This document shows, one piece after another, positions 1 to 8,015 of a stretch of 36,721 nt of DNA. The stretch is from contig JAFIED010000089.1 of the NCBI GenBank assembly GCA_020832805.1, positions 1 through 36,721 of the forward strand, in the 5' to 3' direction. The DNA comes from Pararhodobacter sp. (lineage in GTDB: Bacteria; Pseudomonadota; Alphaproteobacteria; Rhodobacterales; Rhodobacteraceae). A program made the translations under genes and the position numbers. Under the pieces are notes generated by a model. The model ran no database searches and was not told the DNA's origin. It saw only the letters and a program-made list of their open reading frames with translations. Position 1 is the first letter of the stretch. Each line of letters begins with the position of its first letter.

Positions 1-36
1 CGCGCCGCGAATCGATCATCTGCAAGGACCCGTTCC

Positions 37-330
37 ATGATTCTGAAGACCGTCATCACTGCCGCGCTGGCCAGCCTGATGCTGGCCATGCCGGCATCTG
101 CCCAGTGCTTTGCAGACTATCGGGCAAAGCGCGAAAACCCGCTTCGGCTGCATTACGGGGTGGTACAGATTCCGCAATCGGCCTGCGGCAATGCCAGCGC
201 CGCCGCTGCGCATTTGCGGCCGCGCCTGCAACAAGACGGGTGGATATTTCTTGATATCTTGTCCACATTCGGACCAGAGGGGCTTGAAGCGAGGAGAGCG
301 CGTGCCGGGGCCTATTTCCTCCGCTACTGA
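37..330 (+). CDS. Small secreted protein of unknown function
   Basis: A 97-aa protein with a clear Sec signal peptide: residues 1-22 are MILK followed by a hydrophobic core and an ASA-Q cleavage site, so the mature protein is about 75 residues and likely periplasmic. The mature part has two cysteines (C24 and C50) that could form a disulfide. It carries no domain I can name. The start is supported by AAGGA about 8 nt upstream of the ATG. Its 3' end overlaps the start of the next gene by 29 nt in another frame, so the two are probably co-transcribed. Small proteins of this kind are common in Rhodobacterales genomes, but I know of no function. Confidence 0.7.
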   Translation: MILKTVITAALASLMLAMPASAQCFADYRAKRENPLRLHYGVVQIPQSACGNASAAAAHLRPRLQQDGWIFLDILSTFGPEGLEARRARAGAYFLRY

Positions 331-1006
331 CCTGACGCGCACGGGCACGCGCGCCATTGCCATTGGTCTGGCCGCCATTGTTGCCATCCTGGCGCTGGCG
401 GCCTTTCTGCTGTTCGTGAACCTGCCGGACACCAACGCCTTCAACGCGGCCATCGAGCGGCTGATCCTGGAAAACCGCGACCTTACATCACCGGCAGAGT
501 TGCGCCTGATCGAAATCTTGTCGGAATCGGGCAATACGCTGAGCGCGGTGCTGGTCTCGTATCGCGGCGTCATCTTTGTACTGCTGGTCTTTGCCAGCGC
601 GCTTCTGATCACCGCGCTGGTGCTGGTCCTGGCGCTGATCGCCCTGAACCGCAAGCTGGCGCAGGTACAAAAGGCCGGCATTCAGGTCTCGTCGATGGTC
701 ATCAGCCGGGCAGAGCGCAAGGTCTATCTGAACGACATGGAGCTCAACCTGACCGAGGCCGCAGTCGAAACGCTGGCCGCCCTGGCAGAGGCACGCATGG
801 ATGGCGAGATGCTGAACGGTGCACAACTGGAGGCGGTGGTTTCAGGCAAGCGCGAAAGCGATTGCGACGAAGCCGCCGGCGCCACACGCATCAAGCGGTT
901 GCGCGACAGTCTGGGCAACCAGATCGTCAGTGAACTTCTGGTGCGCAACATTGCACGACAAGGCTATACGCTGGCGATCGACAAAGACGTGATCCGCATG
1001 ATCTGA
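302..1006 (+). CDS. Membrane-anchored winged-helix protein (C-terminal OmpR-like DNA-binding domain)
   Basis: The start is GTG at 302, preceded by GAGGAG at 291-296; the same frame is open further upstream, but that part overlaps the preceding gene. The 234-aa product has two hydrophobic segments (about residues 17-39 and 90-116) around a roughly 50-residue periplasmic loop, then a cytoplasmic C-terminal domain from about residue 130. That domain has the pattern of an OmpR-type winged helix: a short strand pair, LTEAAVETLAALAEA as the first helix, TRIKRLRDSLG in the recognition-helix position, and a final wing ending QGYTLAID. ToxR and CadC carry the winged helix at the N-terminus, so the order is reversed here. 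Function as a transcription factor is inferred from fold pattern only. Confidence 0.7.
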   Translation: MPGPISSATDLTRTGTRAIAIGLAAIVAILALAAFLLFVNLPDTNAFNAAIERLILENRDLTSPAELRLIEILSESGNTLSAVLVSYRGVIFVLLVFASALLITALVLVLALIALNRKLAQVQKAGIQVSSMVISRAERKVYLNDMELNLTEAAVETLAALAEARMDGEMLNGAQLEAVVSGKRESDCDEAAGATRIKRLRDSLGNQIVSELLVRNIARQGYTLAIDKDVIRMI

Positions 1007-1011
1007 AAGGC

Positions 1012-1046
1012 GATCGCGCTGTGGGTTGCGCGATCAGTTTTCCTTT
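1012..1046 (+). terminator. Rho-independent terminator after the winged-helix gene
   Basis: GATCGCGC at 1012-1019 and GCGCGATC at 1028-1035 form a perfect 8-bp stem with an 8-nt loop, followed by a T-rich run (AGTTTTCCTTTT). The right arm overlaps the stop codon of the convergent marR-type gene (TGA at 1036-1034 on the minus strand). The T-run suits plus-strand transcription; the minus direction has only a short CCTTTC after the stem. Confidence 0.65.
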
Positions 1047-1486
1047 TCCAGTTCCGCGCGCAAGGCGCGCAAGACCGGCACGGCGGCGCGCAGCTTGTCG
1101 ATGCCCAGGGTGTCTGCCAGTTGCGCGATCACGGGCGCTATGGCCTGCAGCGCGGCATCGCGCGCGGCGCGGCCGGCAGGGCTGATCGACACGAACTTGC
1201 GGCGCGCATCGTCCCAGTCGGGGCGGATATGGATATGGCCGGCCCATTCCAGCTTGCTCAGCGTGTTCGTCATCGCCCCGCGCGTGACATGAAAGCTTTT
1301 CGCCAGTTGCGCTGGCGTGCGTTCGTCCTGCAGCCGCGCCAGCAGGTTCAGCACGCTGAAATGGGACAACTCCATCCCCTTGGGCATTGCCCGCGACAAC
1401 CGCGCACGTGACAGCTGCTCGGCCATGAACAACTCGGCAAACAGCGCGACGGCAAGATCGTCGACGGGCTTTTCCTCGGTCCTCAC
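1034..1486 (-). CDS. MarR-family transcriptional regulator
   Basis: The 150-aa protein has the usual MarR length and layout: N-terminal helix, winged HTH at about residues 45-100 (RTPAQLAKSFHVTRGAMTNT as HTH, then wing DWDDARRKFVSISPAG), and a C-terminal dimerisation helix. In the wing, the conserved D-x-R pattern is present as DWDDARRK. The start is GTG at 1486 with GGAGGG 6 nt upstream, overlapping the stop of the upstream carbon-nitrogen hydrolase as GTGA. This suggests translational coupling in a comF-grxC-hydrolase-marR operon. The ligand is unknown; MarR proteins usually respond to phenolic or oxidising compounds. Confidence 0.88.
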   Translation of the reverse strand: MRTEEKPVDDLAVALFAELFMAEQLSRARLSRAMPKGMELSHFSVLNLLARLQDERTPAQLAKSFHVTRGAMTNTLSKLEWAGHIHIRPDWDDARRKFVSISPAGRAARDAALQAIAPVIAQLADTLGIDKLRAAVPVLRALRAELEKEN

Positions 1487-2325
1487 CGCCAGCCCTCCGG
1501 CGGCGTGAAGGGCCGATCATGCATCAACGAGGGGACGCGCGCGCGGGCATCGTCCACCGCCTTCATGTCCAGATCAAGATGAAAGACTCCGGGCTCTGTA
1601 CCGGCGTCAAGAACCACCTCGCCCCAGGGGGCCACAGCCATCGTATGCCCCCATGTACGCCGCTGACGGCCGGCGCTGGCCGGGTGCGTGCCGGTCTGGG
1701 CGGGCGCCAGTACCCAGGCGCCGGTTTCAATGGCCCGGGCGCGCAACAGCACCGACCAATGCGCAGCACCCGTTACCGGGCTGAAGGCGGCGGGCACGGT
1801 CAGCACCTGCGCGCCGGCCTGCGCAAGCTGGCGGTAAAGCTGGGGAAAGCGCACATCATAGCACACCGTCAGCCCCAGCATGGCAAAGGGGGTCTGCACG
1901 GTCACGGCCCCGGTGCCGGGGCGAATGGCTGCAGATTCGCGATAGGTTTCTTCTGCCGATACCTGCACGTCGAACAGATGAATCTTGTCATACCGCGCGG
2001 CGATCCCGCCATCGGGATCAATCAGCAAGGATCGGTTGGCCAGCCTGCCGTCGGGGTCGTCTGTCTTGAACAACAGCGACCCTGCCAGCAGCCAGACCCC
2101 CGCGCGTGCAGCCTCGTTGCGCAGCATGGCCAATACCGCATCGGTCTCTTCGGTGCCCAGCACGCGCGCCTGATGGCTGCGGCTGGATGACAGACAATTC
2201 GTCACCTCCGGGGTCAGCACGAAGCCTGCGCCACCAGCGACGGCTTCGCGCACGGCAGCCCGCACAAGCGGCACATTGGCGGCAGGGTCGTCGCCGACGG
2301 TCAGTTGAAGAAGGCCGGCGCGCAC
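1483..2325 (-). CDS. Carbon-nitrogen hydrolase (Nit1/Nit2-type amidase)
   Basis: The 280-aa nitrilase-superfamily protein carries the full catalytic triad: E40 (LTPEVTN), K114 (RYDKIHLFDV) and C155 (LTVCYDVRFP). The DKIHLFDV and CYDVRFPQLYR signatures match the Nit1/Nit2 branch (deaminated-glutathione amidase or omega-amidase). Such enzymes hydrolyse amides left by transaminase side reactions on glutathione or glutamine. The neighbouring glutaredoxin gene, 4 nt upstream, fits a link to glutathione. Cytoplasmic, no signal. Which of the two substrates is preferred cannot be told from sequence. Confidence 0.9.
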   Translation of the reverse strand: MRAGLLQLTVGDDPAANVPLVRAAVREAVAGGAGFVLTPEVTNCLSSSRSHQARVLGTEETDAVLAMLRNEAARAGVWLLAGSLLFKTDDPDGRLANRSLLIDPDGGIAARYDKIHLFDVQVSAEETYRESAAIRPGTGAVTVQTPFAMLGLTVCYDVRFPQLYRQLAQAGAQVLTVPAAFSPVTGAAHWSVLLRARAIETGAWVLAPAQTGTHPASAGRQRRTWGHTMAVAPWGEVVLDAGTEPGVFHLDLDMKAVDDARARVPSLMHDRPFTPPEGWR

Positions 2326-2329
2326 AGGA

Positions 2330-2599
2330 TCAATCCTGTTTCGTGCCGTTCAGCATCGGGGTCAGCCTGCCGCCACGGTCCAGCGCAAACAGGTCGTCAC
2401 AGCCACCGACATGCTGGTCATCAATGAATATCTGCGGCACGGTACGCTGACCGCCGGCACGCTGGATCATCTCCGGCTTGCGGTCCGGCGCGGCCCAGAT
2501 ATCAATCTCGGTAAAGGGCGCCCCCTTCTGGGTCAGCAGCCGTTTGGCCGCGTGACAGTAGCCGCACAAGGGCGAGGTATAGATTTCGATCACGGGCAT
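2330..2599 (-). CDS. grxC: Glutaredoxin 3
   Basis: An 89-aa dithiol glutaredoxin. The active site CGYC follows the first strand (VIEIYTSPLCGYCHAAK), TVPQIFID holds the cis-proline TVP motif, and GGCDDLFAL is the glutathione-binding GG-C/S-D-D segment, all typical of GrxC. The frame is open 34 codons further upstream, but the ATG at 2599 has AGGA about 8 nt before it and gives the normal family length, so I use it. It reduces protein disulfides and glutathione adducts in the cytoplasm. It sits between comF and the nitrilase gene on the same strand. Confidence 0.93.
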   Translation of the reverse strand: MPVIEIYTSPLCGYCHAAKRLLTQKGAPFTEIDIWAAPDRKPEMIQRAGGQRTVPQIFIDDQHVGGCDDLFALDRGGRLTPMLNGTKQD

Positions 2600-2738
2600 C
2601 GCGTGGATCCTTTGGCCAGTATCGGCACGGCTTGTGACCGCGCGGATTGTATCAGCACATATGACGTTGATGTAATGCGCTTTGGCCCGGCTGTGAACCA
2701 TGCGGTGCGAAAAACCGAAAGCAGCCCCTCGCCGCTGC

Positions 2739-3503
2739 CTAAGGCATGCGCAGGACGCGTGCCAGGATCACCACATCGACGGCATCGGCCCCTGCCTGAA
2801 AACAGGCCTCTGTGCAGGCGGCCAGCGTGGCGCCAGAGGTCATCACGTCGTCGACCAGCAGGACAGGCCGCCCCACCACCGCTGGCACGCGGCGCGGATG
2901 CACCCTTATGGCCTGCGACAGATTGTCGAACCGCCCTTGCCGCGACAGCCCGTCCTGGGTTCCGGTAAACCGGTGGCGGCGCAGCAGATCGACGCAATGC
3001 GGGCGTTCGATGGCCCGCGCCAGCGCCGCCGACAGCAGGGCGGACTGATTGTAGCGGCGCCCCAGCAGGCGCCACCAGTGCAAGGGCACAGGCGCCACCA
3101 GCGTATCCGGCCGCAGCAGCGGGCGGGCGCGCTGCGCCAGCCACTGCCCAGCCGGGGCCGCCAGATCATGCCGGTCACGGTATTTCAGCCCCAGCACCAT
3201 GTGCCGCGCCGCGCCGTCATAAGCCATCACCGCACGCCCCCTGCCCCAGGGTCGGGCCACAGCCAGACAGTCGTCACACAGCACCGGCACGCCGTCATCC
3301 TCGCCCGGCAGGGGCACGCCGCATTTGTCACAGGTCAGTCCATGAATGAAAGCCGCATCGCGCCAGCACCCGGGGCACAGCGTGCCGGCACGCTGAACAG
3401 GCGTATCGCAGGCCAGGCATTGCGGCGGATAGACCAGATCAAGCGCCGAGCGCCCCAACCGACGCGCCGGTGTCATCAGTTTGTCAGCAAGCCCCGCCGT
3501 CAT
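2739..3503 (-). CDS. comF: ComF-family phosphoribosyltransferase-like protein
   Basis: With the ATG at 3503 (AGGA just upstream) the protein has 254 residues. The N-terminus holds two zinc-ribbon pairs, C29/C32 with C43/C46 and C58/C61 with C76/C79. The C-terminal half is a type I phosphoribosyltransferase fold with the PRPP loop VLLVDDVMTSGAT and the ComF-typical GRRYNQSALL and GTQDGLSRQGR segments. ComF homologues act in DNA uptake and possibly in processing incoming single strands; in many alphaproteobacteria the role is untested. It is divergent from the methyltransferase-like gene, with 65 bp between starts, and likely heads the minus-strand run to marR. MTPARRLG nine codons inside is a less likely start. 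Confidence 0.88.
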   Translation of the reverse strand: MTAGLADKLMTPARRLGRSALDLVYPPQCLACDTPVQRAGTLCPGCWRDAAFIHGLTCDKCGVPLPGEDDGVPVLCDDCLAVARPWGRGRAVMAYDGAARHMVLGLKYRDRHDLAAPAGQWLAQRARPLLRPDTLVAPVPLHWWRLLGRRYNQSALLSAALARAIERPHCVDLLRRHRFTGTQDGLSRQGRFDNLSQAIRVHPRRVPAVVGRPVLLVDDVMTSGATLAACTEACFQAGADAVDVVILARVLRMP

Positions 3504-3568
3504 GTTCCTGCCTTCCCCCTTTTGCTGTCGGCCTTGACATTGGTGTCCGCCAACCCGAGTTCTGCGCC

Positions 3569-4468
3569 ATGCAAGCCCAGCCGCCCGCGCCCATGACACC
3601 CGCCAGCCCCCCCCCTGCCCTGACCGACCGCCCTGCCCTTGAGCGGCATCGCGCCCGTGCAGGCCGGAACGCGGTGGCGTTCCTGCATGAGGATGCCATC
3701 GACGAGATCAAGGAAAGACTCAGCGAGGTTAACAGATCGTTTACGGCACCTGCCGTGGTGGTGCCGCATCCCGGCCCCTGGGCCGATCTCTGGGCCCGCG
3801 CCCTGCCCGGCGCGCAGATTGCCCCCGATACGGCAACGCTGGCGCTGGCGTCGGGCGGGCATGACCTGGTGATCCATGCCCTGTGCCTGCACTGGGCAGA
3901 TGATCCGTTGGGCCAGATCATACAGTGCCGGCGCGCCTTGCAGCCTGACGGGCTGTTCATGGCCGTGCTGCCGGGTGGGCGCAGCCTTCAGGAGTTGCGC
4001 GCCGTGCTGGCTCAGGCGGAAAGCGATCTTTACGGCAGCCTGTCGCCCCGCGTGTTGCCCATGGCCGACATCCGGGATGCCGGTGCGCTGTTGCAACGTG
4101 CCGGGCTGGCAATGCCGGTCGCCGACAGCAGCACCCGGCGCATCCATTACCGCGACCTGAACAGGCTGGTGGCCGATCTGCGCGGCATGGGCGAGACGAA
4201 TGCCCTGGCCGGGCGCCGCCGCGCAATGATGCCACGCGCCCTGTGGCAACGTGCCGCCCTGCTTTACCGGCAAACTCATGCGACCAGCGATGGGTGTCTG
4301 ATTGCCACATCCGAAACCCTGTTCCTGACCGGCTGGGCCCCGGCCGACAGCCAGCCAAAACCCCTGCGCCCCGGTTCGGCCACCGCACGGCTGGCTGATG
4401 CCCTGGGCACCGATGAAACACCGTTGGGCCCCGTCGTGCCGTCATCGGCACCGGGCCGAAGTGATTGA
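3569..4468 (+). CDS. Methyltransferase-like protein of the BioC/NDUFAF5 type
   Basis: About 299 aa. The segment HDLVIHALCLHWADDP followed by CRRALQPDGLFMAVLPGG is the post-motif region of BioC/NDUFAF5 class I methyltransferases, and the N-terminal FLHEDAIDEIKERLSEVNR helix is typical of the alphaproteobacterial NDUFAF5-like group. The glycine-rich SAM loop (motif I, DxGxGxG) is missing; its place is taken by VVVPHPGPWADLW. Human NDUFAF5 hydroxylates an arginine of complex I rather than methylating, so a non-methyltransferase role is plausible here. The start is uncertain: ATG 3569 has a weak GAG upstream, and ATG 3593 is possible. Confidence 0.75.
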   Translation: MQAQPPAPMTPASPPPALTDRPALERHRARAGRNAVAFLHEDAIDEIKERLSEVNRSFTAPAVVVPHPGPWADLWARALPGAQIAPDTATLALASGGHDLVIHALCLHWADDPLGQIIQCRRALQPDGLFMAVLPGGRSLQELRAVLAQAESDLYGSLSPRVLPMADIRDAGALLQRAGLAMPVADSSTRRIHYRDLNRLVADLRGMGETNALAGRRRAMMPRALWQRAALLYRQTHATSDGCLIATSETLFLTGWAPADSQPKPLRPGSATARLADALGTDETPLGPVVPSSAPGRSD

Positions 4469-4522
4469 CCCCCCGTGACAACCCGCTATGTCAGGGCGCA
4501 ATCAGCCGAAAGGACGCCAGCG

Positions 4523-5614
4523 ATGCTTGATGCTCTGCCCGCCCGCTGCCCGGTCGCCCATGACAAGCCCGGCGAAGGGCGGCTTGCCCATGCCCCGTCA
4601 GACCATCCGCCCATGCCACGCGTCAAGACCGGGGTATTACTGGCCAATCTGGGCACGCCGGACAATTACGACTACTGGTCGATGCGCCGTTATCTGAACG
4701 AGTTTCTGTCAGACAAGCGCGTCATCGACTATCCGTCCTGGAAATGGCAGCCGTTGCTGCAGCTTATCATCCTGTCGAAACGGCCCTTCACCTCGGGCGC
4801 GAATTACCGGTCCATCTGGAACCACGAAAAGGGCGAAAGCCCCCTGATGACCATAACCAAGGACCAGACAGCCGGGATCGCCGCGCGCATGAAGGCGCGT
4901 TTCGGCGACGCGGTGATGGTCGATTTCTGCATGCGTTATGGCAACCCCTCGACCCGGTCAAAGGTTCGGGCGCTGGTCGATGCCGGCTGCGAGCGTATCC
5001 TGTTCTTCCCGCTTTATCCGCAATACGCCGGCGCCACCACGGCCACGGCGAATGATCAGTTCTTTCGCGCGCTGATGCAAGAAAAGTGGCAACCGGCGGC
5101 ACGCACCGTCCCGCCCTATTTTGACCACCCGCTGTATATCGAGGCACTGGCACAATCGGTCGAACGTGCCTGGGACGCGGCAGCAGAGAAGCCCGAGGTG
5201 CTGGTGGCATCGTATCACGGCATGCCGAAACGCTATCTGACCGAGGGCGACCCCTATCATTGCCAGTGCGCCAAGACGACGCGCCTGCTGCGCGAACGGT
5301 TGGGCTGGGCCGAGGACAAGGTACAGACGACCTTTCAGTCGGTCTTTGGATCAGAGGAATGGCTGCGCCCCTATACCGTGCAGCATGTCGCCCGGCTGGC
5401 CGAATCAGGCGTCAAGCGGCTGGCCGTCGTGGCACCCGCCTTTGCCGCCGATTGCATCGAGACCCTGGAAGAGATCAACGAGGAAATCCGCGAAAGCTTC
5501 GAAGAGGCGGGGGGCGAGCATTTTACCTATATCCCCTGCCTGAATGATGACGAGGCCCATGTGACGGCGCTGTGTGCGGTGATCGAGGATAATCTGAAAG
5601 GCTGGGTTGGCTGA
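4523..5614 (+). CDS. hemH: Ferrochelatase
   Basis: HemH inserts Fe2+ into protoporphyrin IX as the last step of haem synthesis. The start at ATG 4523 has AAAGGA 8 nt upstream and gives 363 aa; a GTG 16 codons earlier lacks support. Counting from this start, the catalytic histidine is in VASYHGMPKRY (about H216), followed by DPYHCQCAKT, the FQSVFGSEEWLRPYT segment with the conserved acidic pair, and the C-terminal PAFAADCIETLEEI signature. The N-terminal GVLLANLGTPD is also diagnostic. There is a roughly 30-residue extension before it. No C-terminal membrane segment, as usual in proteobacteria. Confidence 0.97.
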   Translation: MLDALPARCPVAHDKPGEGRLAHAPSDHPPMPRVKTGVLLANLGTPDNYDYWSMRRYLNEFLSDKRVIDYPSWKWQPLLQLIILSKRPFTSGANYRSIWNHEKGESPLMTITKDQTAGIAARMKARFGDAVMVDFCMRYGNPSTRSKVRALVDAGCERILFFPLYPQYAGATTATANDQFFRALMQEKWQPAARTVPPYFDHPLYIEALAQSVERAWDAAAEKPEVLVASYHGMPKRYLTEGDPYHCQCAKTTRLLRERLGWAEDKVQTTFQSVFGSEEWLRPYTVQHVARLAESGVKRLAVVAPAFAADCIETLEEINEEIRESFEEAGGEHFTYIPCLNDDEAHVTALCAVIEDNLKGWVG

Positions 5615-5690
5615 CAGTCCCGCCAACATTGTCCCAGAAAACGCCCTGCACCGACTTGCGGAAACACCAGAACGACCGAAAGATTGACGG

Positions 5691-5738
5691 AAAAAAAGGA
5701 AAAGGCGGGATGAAGTAAACTTCACCCCGCCTTTCCTT
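5691..5738 (-). terminator. Rho-independent terminator of the 58-aa membrane peptide gene
   Basis: Read on the minus strand, GGAAAGGCGGGGTGAAGT and its near-complement form a long GC-rich stem with a two-base loop, followed by TTTTTTT. It lies 23 nt after the stop of the minus-strand gene. The same hairpin sits 80-odd nt past hemH and may also stop transcripts from that side, although the T-run there is weak. Confidence 0.85.
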
Positions 5739-5760
5739 AGGCAAAACAGCCGAAGCGCGA

Positions 5761-5937
5761 TTAGCGCAGCGCGATCGCCAGGCCGACCAGCAGCAGGATC
5801 GGAATGATGATCCCACCGACCGACGACGACGAATGCGCCACGATCACTTCCGGCTCGATGATCGGCTCGATGATGGTGCCGGCCATGGCGGCCGAACCAG
5901 CAACCGCAACCAGGGCAGCGAGAGCAAGTTTCTTCAT
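5761..5937 (-). CDS. Tiny secreted membrane peptide convergent with hemH
   Basis: A 58-aa product starting at ATG 5937, with GGAGGT close upstream. Residues 1-19 form a signal peptide (MKKLALAALVAVAGSAAMA), then an acidic Pro-Glu stretch with a repeated IIEP unit, four serines, and a C-terminal hydrophobic helix (GGIIIPILLLVGLAIALR). The expected form is a periplasm-facing peptide anchored by its C-terminal helix. It has its own strong terminator, so it is an independent short transcript. I recognise this as a type of hypothetical protein seen next to ferrochelatase in Rhodobacterales; no function is known to me. Confidence 0.75.
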   Translation of the reverse strand: MKKLALAALVAVAGSAAMAGTIIEPIIEPEVIVAHSSSSVGGIIIPILLLVGLAIALR

Positions 5938-6289
5938 AGTAACCTCCAGATATCTGTGGGCCATCACATGATGATGATGGCACACCCCCAAGACGATGCC
6001 TCGTCACGCTCTGAAAGCATCTTGGCGGTGGAAATGCAACGGGTCAAGTCGCCTAAGCCCCATCGTTCATGCGTTATGTCGTCAAATTGGCAACACATGA
6101 AGGCCGGAATCACACCTTATTGCCCGACATGGCGGCGCCGGCTTTGGGCGCATCGCGCTTCAGGGAACCACGGGGGCATCCCATGCATTCTTGTCACGCA
6201 ATGCCGCCAGCCCGGCCCTGTCACGGCGAGTTGGGTTTGAATTCCTGCGAGACAGGCGCTAAAGGCAAGGTCTCAGTATCGGATATGCC
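5938..6289. other. Intergenic region with two divergent promoters, no gene seen
   Basis: This 352-bp gap lies between the divergent 58-aa peptide gene and the CAP-domain lipoprotein gene. Short open frames here have poor composition and no ribosome site and look random. I saw no convincing -35/-10 pair or palindrome. It should hold the upstream signals of both genes. Confidence 0.5.
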
Positions 6290-6832
6290 ATGAAAAGCCC
6301 CTATCTTTCCGCCATCGCCGCGCTCGCCTTTCTGACCGCCTGTGCCGACACCTATTCCGCCACCCGGCTGGGTCCGGATGGGCGCCCTGTGCCTGTCGTA
6401 TACCGCATTGGCCCCAATGATGCGCCGCGCATCCAGGCCCGCATGCGTGACGGGGTAAACGCGGTACGCGCCCAGCGCGGCCTTGCCCAGGTTGAATTGA
6501 ACGCCGATCTGACCTCTGCGGCGGCAACCCATGCGCGCGACATGTCGCGCCAGTCCCGGCCCTGGCATTTCGGCTCTGACGGGTCCACGCCGATTGACCG
6601 GGTCAGCCGGGTTGGCTATCGCGGCCAGTTCCTGGGCGAGCTGATCTCGGAAACCTTTGAGACCGAGTTGGAAACGCTGACAGTCTGGATGGAAAACCCC
6701 GAAACCCGCAGCATCCTGCTAGACCCGCGCATGCGCGAAATCGGCTTTGCCTGGCATCAGGACCAGAACGGAAAACTGTGGTGGACCCTGACAACGGGCG
6801 CGCCGCGCGACATGCAGCGCCCGCTGGGGTGA
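6290..6832 (+). CDS. CAP/SCP-domain lipoprotein
   Basis: A 180-aa protein with an N-terminal lipoprotein signal: MKSPY, hydrophobic core, then lipobox LTAC with the lipidated C18. The rest is a CAP (SCP-like) domain: helix NAVRAQRGLAQVELNADLTSAAATHARDM holds the conserved N-x-x-R-x-x-x-G-L and the A-x-x-H-A pattern, and WHFGSDGSTPIDRV and GELISET follow the family order. The C-terminal segment REIGFAWHQDQNGKLWWTLTTG is the usual CAP strand pair. Bacterial CAP proteins are periplasmic or cell-surface and mostly uncharacterised. No strong ribosome site is visible before the ATG. Confidence 0.85.
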   Translation: MKSPYLSAIAALAFLTACADTYSATRLGPDGRPVPVVYRIGPNDAPRIQARMRDGVNAVRAQRGLAQVELNADLTSAAATHARDMSRQSRPWHFGSDGSTPIDRVSRVGYRGQFLGELISETFETELETLTVWMENPETRSILLDPRMREIGFAWHQDQNGKLWWTLTTGAPRDMQRPLG

Positions 6833-6847
6833 TCGCCGGACGCAGCC

Positions 6848-6875
6848 GGCAAGGACTGCGAGGGCAAGGACTGCG
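6848..6875 (+). repeat. Short direct repeat, 13 bp x2
   Basis: GGCAAGGACTGCG occurs at 6848-6860 and again at 6863-6875, a 15-bp period just after the CAP gene stop and between convergent genes. Probably a local slippage duplication without function. Confidence 0.6.
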
Positions 6876-6971
6876 GCATGACATCGGGCGACCGGTCTGC
6901 CAAAGGGCATCCCGCCCTGATTCGCGCGCAAGCCTTTGCATGGGCTGCGTAGCGTTCAGGCGCTCATGCCC

Positions 6972-7778
6972 CTATCCCACCATTGATCGCGGCGTTTCTG
7001 CGCTGCGACGGGCATTATCCGGCGCGTGCCGTTCGGCTGCAAAGGCATGCACCGCCGCGCCAAAAGCCCGGAAAAGCGGGCGCGATACCGGATCGCTGGC
7101 CGCACGCCATTCCGGATGCCATTGTACACCCAGCGCAAAACCGGGCGCCTCGCGCACATAGATCGCCTCTGGTGTGCCATCGGGCGCGTGCCCATCGATG
7201 ACCACGCGCGCACCGGCTGTGCGGATACCCTGCCCGTGCAGTGTATTGGTCATTACCTCGATCGCGCCCATCAGGCGGTGAAACACGCCACCTTCGATGA
7301 ACCGCACGACATGGCGCAGGGCGAACTTTTCCTCAAGCGTGCCATCCGGCGGCATGCGGTGGTTCATCCTGCCCGGCAGGTCACGAATTTCAGGGTCCAG
7401 GGTACCGCCCATCGCCACGTTCATTTCCTGAAAGCCGCGGCAGATACCCAGAATGGGCTGACCGCGTTCCACACAGGCCCGCACCAGCGGCAGTGCCAGG
7501 GCATCGCGGTTTCGGTCAAAGGCGCCATGCGCCGGTGTCTCTGGTTCGCCATATTCTTCCGGGTGCACATTCGGCCGACCGCCGGTCAGAAGAATGCCAT
7601 CACAAACCTCCAGCAGTTCCGAAACACGGACATACCGCGGGTCAGAGGGAATCAGCAGCGGCAGGCAATCCGACACCTCGGCGACTGCCTCGCTGTTCAT
7701 CGTCCCCCCGGCATGGGTCGGGTACTGATCATTAATCAGATGGCTGTTGCCGATGATGCCGACGACGGGCCGCCGCAT
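6972..7778 (-). CDS. Class I glutamine-amidotransferase-like hydrolase (PuuD type)
   Basis: A 268-aa protein starting at ATG 7778 with AGGAG about 9 nt upstream; the open frame continues 60 codons further but without support. The nucleophile elbow ILGICRGFQEMN gives C113, and GVQWHPEW gives H221 and E223, completing a Cys-His-Glu triad. DGILLTGGRPNVHPEEYG and the GGTLDPEI segment match the gamma-glutamyl-GABA hydrolase (PuuD, peptidase C26) family. These enzymes remove gamma-glutamyl groups from polyamine breakdown products. No polyamine gene is nearby, so the substrate is open. It is on the same strand as the glucosylglycerol operon but 237 bp downstream, so probably a separate unit. Confidence 0.88.
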   Translation of the reverse strand: MRRPVVGIIGNSHLINDQYPTHAGGTMNSEAVAEVSDCLPLLIPSDPRYVRVSELLEVCDGILLTGGRPNVHPEEYGEPETPAHGAFDRNRDALALPLVRACVERGQPILGICRGFQEMNVAMGGTLDPEIRDLPGRMNHRMPPDGTLEEKFALRHVVRFIEGGVFHRLMGAIEVMTNTLHGQGIRTAGARVVIDGHAPDGTPEAIYVREAPGFALGVQWHPEWRAASDPVSRPLFRAFGAAVHAFAAERHAPDNARRSAETPRSMVG

Positions 7779-8015
7779 GCCGTTTCTCCTGCCTGTGATG
7801 TCCTGAACATAGGTGCTTGGCGCCCGATGGTCGAGTGGCCAGACGAACGCGCAGCCACACGGTGGCCTGAAATGATGCAGACCCCGAAGGGTGTTGGACA
7901 AGAACGCCCCAAACCCCGTCAACGCGTTGCGCTTTCTGGCCGATACCGGCACAGCCAAGCGCGCTGTGCGGCAGCCATTGCATGCGCCCGGCGCCAGGGG
8001 AGGCCCGGCAACGAC

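Noticed and set aside
2600-2701. N-terminal extension of glutaredoxin
   Set aside because: 34 extra residues without family match; the internal ATG has a ribosome site and gives normal length.
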